DNA of 10,137 nucleotides from an uncultured Parasutterella sp. (GTDB lineage: Bacteria; Pseudomonadota; Gammaproteobacteria; Burkholderiales; Burkholderiaceae_F): positions 1 through 10,137 of the forward strand of contig CAAFTZ010000100.1 in assembly GCA_900766055.1 (NCBI GenBank), written 5' to 3'. Under the pieces are notes generated by a model that was given only the letters and a program-made list of their open reading frames with translations, searched no databases and was not told where the DNA came from. Positions within the stretch are counted from its first letter, which is position 1, and each line of letters begins with the position of its first letter. The translations under genes and the position numbers were made by a program. Of this stretch, positions 6,909 through 10,137 are shown one piece after another.

Positions 6909-7054
6909 CAGTCTTTCATTTGAAGGGGATGAAAGATTTTGGTGTTGCATGAGATGAAGTTGTAACCGCCGTGTTTTCCTCCTATGTCACGGCCGAGCTC
7001 CTTCATTTAAAACTCATTTGCTTATCCGGCGCCTGTGCGGCGTCGGATTTTTTT
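6909..7054 (+). ncRNA. Candidate structured small RNA with a C-rich anti-ribosome-binding-site loop
   Basis: Hand folding gives three successive elements. (1) A hairpin of AGTCTTTCAT (6910-6919) with ATGAAAGATT (6929-6938), 10 pairs including one G-U, with GAAGGGG in its loop. (2) A compound arm: ATGAG (6949-6953) pairs with CTCAT (7013-7017), ATGAAG (6954-6959) with CTTCAT (7001-7006), and GCCGTG (6968-6973) with CACGGC (6988-6993), exposing the 14-nt loop UUUUCCUCCUAUGU. (3) A GC-rich terminator followed by seven U. No coding frame explains the conservation of such nested pairing. The C-rich unpaired loop and intrinsic terminator are typical of trans-acting sRNAs. The 5' end is uncertain; the RNA could have its own promoter or be processed from the 3' UTR of the LysR transcript. 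I recognise no known RNA family. Confidence 0.42.
7025..7054 (+). terminator. Strong intrinsic terminator, plus strand
   Basis: TCCGGCGCC (7025-7033) pairs with GGCGTCGGA (7039-7047) through nine base pairs, one of them G-U, around the loop TGTGC, and is followed directly by seven T (7048-7054). It is the first good plus-strand terminator after the LysR pair, about 375 nt downstream of the second LysR stop, so it ends either that transcript or a separate small RNA. Confidence 0.85.
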
Positions 7055-7069
7055 GCTTTATCTCCTCTG

Positions 7070-7103
7070 AAAAAAAACGGTGGGCCGTTAATCCTTCCCA
7101 CCG
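7070..7103 (-). terminator. Intrinsic terminator of the efflux operon, minus strand
   Basis: Read on the minus strand, CGGTGGG (7103-7097) pairs with CCCACCG (7084-7078) around a 12-nt loop and is followed by eight T (7077-7070). It starts about 25 nt past the stop of the outer-membrane efflux lipoprotein gene and sits 15 nt from the opposite-facing terminator at 7025-7054, insulating the two transcription units. Confidence 0.85.
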
Positions 7104-7127
7104 CTTTCTATTCTTCTAAAGAAGAAA

Positions 7128-8675
7128 TTATTGCGGACCTGCCGCGTCTAGTTTTACAGGCTGGCCGTCAGCCGGCTTCTGCATCGCCTCCGCCGTTGCT
7201 GGTTTAACGGTTTGTTTTTTGAGTCTTTCTGCCTTTTCGATTTCTCGAATCGCTTGCTGCTCCTCGATTAAGGCTTGGTCAATCCATCCGCCCCCTAACG
7301 CCTGATATACCTGCGCAACCGAATTCAAAGCCCGAGACTTCACTTCAGCTAGAGAAATTTGCTGCGGCAGTAAAGATTGTTCTGCCTGCAAAACAGTGAA
7401 GTAACCCGTGTAGCCGCCTTGATACTGAGCATTGGCAAGGCGCGAGTAGTCTTCCAAGCTCATGACGAGACTGCGTTTACTGCGCAGCTCTTCAATCACG
7501 TTTTGGCGTCGACTGAGTGCATTATCCACGTCTGCAAATGCAGTAGATACGGCGAGCTGATAAGCGGCCAAAAGCGCCTTTTGCTGCGCCTCGGCACTGC
7601 GGACACCGGCGGTTACAGCGCCCCAATGGAAAATCGGGCCGCTGACATTGCCGGCGTACTGCCAAACCTTGGACGGACCTTTAAACAGTTCTTTCAGCTG
7701 ATCGCTGGAAAAGCCGAGACCTCCGGAAAGTGAGATAGACGGGAAGTACAACGCCTTAGCAGCTCCGATATCGGCATTTGCTGCCCTAAGCTGCTCTTCG
7801 GCCTGGATCACGTCAGGGCGCTCCTCCAGCAGCTGACTGGGAATTCCCGCAACGACTGCCGGAACGTTCAGTTCATCCAGGGTCTTGAATTTCGGAAAAT
7901 CGTCAACCGGCACTCCGGTAAGGACGGAAAGCGAATTCTTTAGTTCCGTATTGTTCTGCCGGATCTGCGGAATCTGCACCATCGCGCTTTCCCACTGCGA
8001 CCAAGCCTGAGCAACCTCCATTTCGGAAACATTACCGTGGTTAAATCGCAAGAGGAAAAGCTGATAAGTCTTGTGATAACTTTCCGCCGTCTCTACCGCG
8101 ATCTTGTATTGCTCTTCCGTCGTAAGAATAGAAAGATAAGTACTGATCACAGAGCCGATCACCGATGAAATTGCCGCGCGGTGCGCCGCTTCCGTGGCTC
8201 TCAGACTTGCCCGAGCAGATTCGGTTTGCCTCCGAATTTTGCCCCACAAGTCGATTTCCCAAGAAGCCGAGGCAAGAACTTCATAACTTTTGATCGGCTT
8301 ATCTCCCATTGCCGCCCCGGTCGGAGTATTCAAGCTTGCTTTTGACTTCCCGAGATCGCCGGAGTAGTTAAGCTGAGGGAAAAGATTGGATCGAGCCACG
8401 GTAAGCTGAGCCGCTGCTCTCTCGACGTTAGCCATGGTCTGCTGCAATGTTCGATTGTTGGCAATGGCTTTGGAGACAAAGAAATCTAAGTTAGGGTCGT
8501 TGTATTCGGTCCACCACCTTGCTTTCAAGAGGCCGAGATCCGCTTCCTCGCCCTGGATGTGACGGTAATCTTTCGGCACCGGAACATAAGGGCGATCATA
8601 GTCAGGACCGACTGCGCAGCCGGTCAGCACTGCGGCGCTGACCGCCGCGGCCAAAAACATGCGCCGATTTATCAT
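7128..8675 (-). CDS. Outer-membrane efflux lipoprotein, NodT/OprM family (TolC-like channel)
   Basis: This 515-residue protein is the outer-membrane channel of a tripartite RND pump. The signal peptide ends in a lipobox LTGC, giving lipidated Cys20. The mature start AVGPDYDRP and the segment WWTEYNDPNLD (54-64) are family hallmarks. Two outer-membrane-efflux repeats follow, about 62-255 and 280-460, each with long helical stretches; LLEERPDVIQAEEQLRAAN (282-300) then IGAAKALYFPSISL is the NodT signature, and ALGGGW (459-464) marks the normal C-terminus. About 51 further charged, Ala/Lys/Pro-rich residues follow, which most relatives lack. Its ATG overlaps the pump stop in an ATGA, and AAAGGAG lies within the end of the pump gene, so the two are translationally coupled. 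It closes the operon before the terminator at 7070-7103. Substrate unknown. Confidence 0.92.
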   Translation of the reverse strand: MINRRMFLAAAVSAAVLTGCAVGPDYDRPYVPVPKDYRHIQGEEADLGLLKARWWTEYNDPNLDFFVSKAIANNRTLQQTMANVERAAAQLTVARSNLFPQLNYSGDLGKSKASLNTPTGAAMGDKPIKSYEVLASASWEIDLWGKIRRQTESARASLRATEAAHRAAISSVIGSVISTYLSILTTEEQYKIAVETAESYHKTYQLFLLRFNHGNVSEMEVAQAWSQWESAMVQIPQIRQNNTELKNSLSVLTGVPVDDFPKFKTLDELNVPAVVAGIPSQLLEERPDVIQAEEQLRAANADIGAAKALYFPSISLSGGLGFSSDQLKELFKGPSKVWQYAGNVSGPIFHWGAVTAGVRSAEAQQKALLAAYQLAVSTAFADVDNALSRRQNVIEELRSKRSLVMSLEDYSRLANAQYQGGYTGYFTVLQAEQSLLPQQISLAEVKSRALNSVAQVYQALGGGWIDQALIEEQQAIREIEKAERLKKQTVKPATAEAMQKPADGQPVKLDAAGPQ

Positions 8676-10137
8676 TTACCCTCTCCTTTATTGCTCTTGG
8701 CATCGGCTGCCTTCTGGGAGACTTCGTTTGCAGACACAACTCCTTTCGTAATCTCTGACTTATCTTCTTTGACGCTCTTCTCTCTTTCGAGATCAGTCAG
8801 TTCGTCTGCAGATTCAACATTCGTCCTCTGTTCCTGAGGTGTCAGATCGCCGATTCCGATATCCTGATTTTCAACCCCCTCAGGGTTAAAGCCCGGAGAG
8901 TTGATCACCGTTAATTCTCCTGAAGGAGAAACCTTCACGGTTGCATTCGGATCATAAACGGTACCCGGACCACGCAGAATAGCAGTGCGAAGCTTATCTG
9001 TAATCGGGATATTTCTGGAGGAAAGCTTAGCGGCCAGTTTCAAAGCGCTCTTCGCTCCGGAGCGTTCGGCCCAGCCTTCAAACCAGACATAGAAAATCGG
9101 GACAAACAGCAGAGCCAGCGTTGACACACCTATCATTCCGCCCACAATACCGGTTCCCAAAGAGTGACGGGAAGCAGCGCCGGCGCCTGTGGCGACGGCC
9201 AGCGGGATAGTACCGCCGATAAACGCTAAGGACGTCATAATAATGGGACGGAAACGAAGCTCTCCGGCATCAATAGCTGCTCGCACCAAGTCCATGCCTT
9301 TATGTCTCAGTTCAACCGCAAATTCCACAATCAAAATTGCGTTCTTCGCCGCCAAGCCGATCATTACCAGCATACCAATCTGGAAATAAACGTCGTTCTC
9401 TAGGCCTCGAGCCCATGTCGCCAGGAGCGCCCCGATGACGCCGAACGGAACCGCCAAGATCACGGAGCCCGGAAGCGCCCAGCTTTCATACTGTGCAGCC
9501 AGCACCAGGAATACCAGCAACAAACCGAAACCGAACACAATTGCGGAAGAAGATCCTGAACTTTGCTGTTCGTAGCTGATTCCGGTCCAGCCATAGGTGT
9601 AGCCCGGAGGAAGAACTTCGGCCGCCACTTCTTCCAAGGCCTTCATACCCTGGCCTGAAGAGTAACCAGGCGCGGCATTCCCGATCACCTGAGCGGCCGG
9701 GAAACCGTTGTAGTGGGGCAACGAGGTTGCACCGTTCGTGTACTCCGTCGTAATGACGGCACTCAGCGGAATCATTTCTCCGTTATTGTTGCGAACGTAA
9801 AGTTTGTCAATGTCTTCAGGTTTTGCACGATACTTCGGTTCGGACTGCATAATCACGAACCAGACACGTGAGAACTGGCTGAATTGACTGGAAATTGCCG
9901 AGCCAAACTGGCTTTGAAGCGTGTTAAAGACATCTGCAGTACTTAAACCTAACAATTGGGCTTTATCACGATCAAAGTTAATTTTGAGTTGTTGATTGTT
10001 GGCGTTGTACGTACTGGTCAGACCGGTAAGTTCCGGGCGCTGACGCGCTTTTTGCAAAAAGTTGTTCAGTACATCACCCAGCTGTTGAGGCGTCCCGCTG
10101 CCCGTATCCTGAATCCAAAATTCAAAACCGCCTGTCG
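8672..10137 (-). CDS. RND (HAE1/AcrB-type) multidrug efflux pump, C-terminal half, cut by window edge
   Basis: The frame is open through the right edge, so the start is outside the window; roughly 487 residues, the C-terminal half of an AcrB-type inner-membrane proton/drug antiporter, are visible. The first residues, TGGFEFWIQDTGSG, match the second periplasmic porter region. A large periplasmic portion is followed by transmembrane helices from about 9550 downward. LAAKNAILIVEFA (near 9330) holds the Lys equivalent to AcrB Lys940 of the proton relay, and RFRPIIMTSLAF (near 9240) holds the Arg and Thr of that network. The last helix ends at FVPIFYVWFEGW (near 9070). AcrB-type pumps normally stop about 15-20 residues later; this one adds a cytoplasmic tail of about 115-130 residues (8675 to about 9065), first beta/Gly-Pro-rich, then acidic and Lys/Glu-rich. 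A membrane fusion protein gene is expected upstream, off the window. Confidence 0.93.
   Translation of the reverse strand, partial: TGGFEFWIQDTGSGTPQQLGDVLNNFLQKARQRPELTGLTSTYNANNQQLKINFDRDKAQLLGLSTADVFNTLQSQFGSAISSQFSQFSRVWFVIMQSEPKYRAKPEDIDKLYVRNNNGEMIPLSAVITTEYTNGATSLPHYNGFPAAQVIGNAAPGYSSGQGMKALEEVAAEVLPPGYTYGWTGISYEQQSSGSSSAIVFGFGLLLVFLVLAAQYESWALPGSVILAVPFGVIGALLATWARGLENDVYFQIGMLVMIGLAAKNAILIVEFAVELRHKGMDLVRAAIDAGELRFRPIIMTSLAFIGGTIPLAVATGAGAASRHSLGTGIVGGMIGVSTLALLFVPIFYVWFEGWAERSGAKSALKLAAKLSSRNIPITDKLRTAILRGPGTVYDPNATVKVSPSGELTVINSPGFNPEGVENQDIGIGDLTPQEQRTNVESADELTDLEREKSVKEDKSEITKGVVSANEVSQKAADAKSNKGEGK

Larger units (their letters stand above)
6651..7127. other. Intergenic region without a protein gene
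   Basis: I find no credible coding sequence in these 477 nt. The left part (6651-6850) is AT-rich with short symmetric sequences only. The right part holds a plus-strand structured RNA candidate ending in an intrinsic terminator at 7054 and, back to back, the minus-strand terminator of the efflux operon at 7070-7103. A further small hairpin, TTCTTC-TAAA-GAAGAA (7111-7126), lies directly after the efflux operon stop codon. Confidence 0.8.

Noticed and set aside
6971..7207. 78-codon frame starting in the intergenic region
   Set aside because: It has no ribosome-binding site, runs straight through an intrinsic terminator and two hairpins, and ends antisense to the efflux lipoprotein gene.
7377..7733. 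118-codon frame antisense to the outer-membrane efflux gene
   Set aside because: It has no start signal and no recognisable fold, and the opposite strand encodes a continuous NodT-family protein.

Overview
The window looks like chromosome from an anaerobic, gut-type betaproteobacterium, most likely Sutterellaceae. This is an inference from gene style: a secreted FMN/FAD flavoprotein reductase, a DcuC-type anaerobic carboxylate carrier, LysR regulators and moderate GC with AT-rich spacers. No rRNA or other phylogenetic marker is present. I see no insertion sequence, integrase, CRISPR array, tRNA or phage gene.

Layout. 1-284: AT-rich leader with no gene. 285-2090 (+): exported flavoprotein with an FMN_bind domain and a fumarate-reductase-type FAD domain; the residues expected for fumarate chemistry appear to be replaced. 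2117-2142: a hairpin shared by convergent transcripts. 2170-4714 (-): a two-gene operon, DcuC-family transporter then AbgA-like M20 amidohydrolase, 10 nt apart. 4715-4816: divergent control region. 4817-6650 (+): two LysR-type regulators overlapping by 11 nt. 6651-7127: a non-coding interval with an unannotated, apparently structured RNA ending in a strong intrinsic terminator at 7054, then the terminator of the opposite operon. 7128-10137 (-): the end of a tripartite efflux operon, with the RND pump (cut by the right edge) overlapping a NodT-type outer-membrane lipoprotein by 4 nt.

How it fits together. The LysR / divergent transporter plus AbgA arrangement resembles the abgR-abgABT locus of Escherichia coli, but abgB is absent and a DcuC-type carrier replaces AbgT. 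A likely job is uptake of an aryl- or acyl-amino acid (or other carboxylate) and its hydrolysis in the cytoplasm, controlled by one or both LysR proteins. The flavoprotein may be a periplasmic terminal reductase for an unidentified electron acceptor; any link to the hydrolase is only adjacency.

The most novel candidate is the RNA at about 6909-7054. It has three successive stem structures. A C-rich hairpin loop in it is complementary over 8 nt to the ribosome-binding site of the transporter mRNA, which suggests a regulator-sRNA-transporter circuit. This is a prediction from hand folding only.
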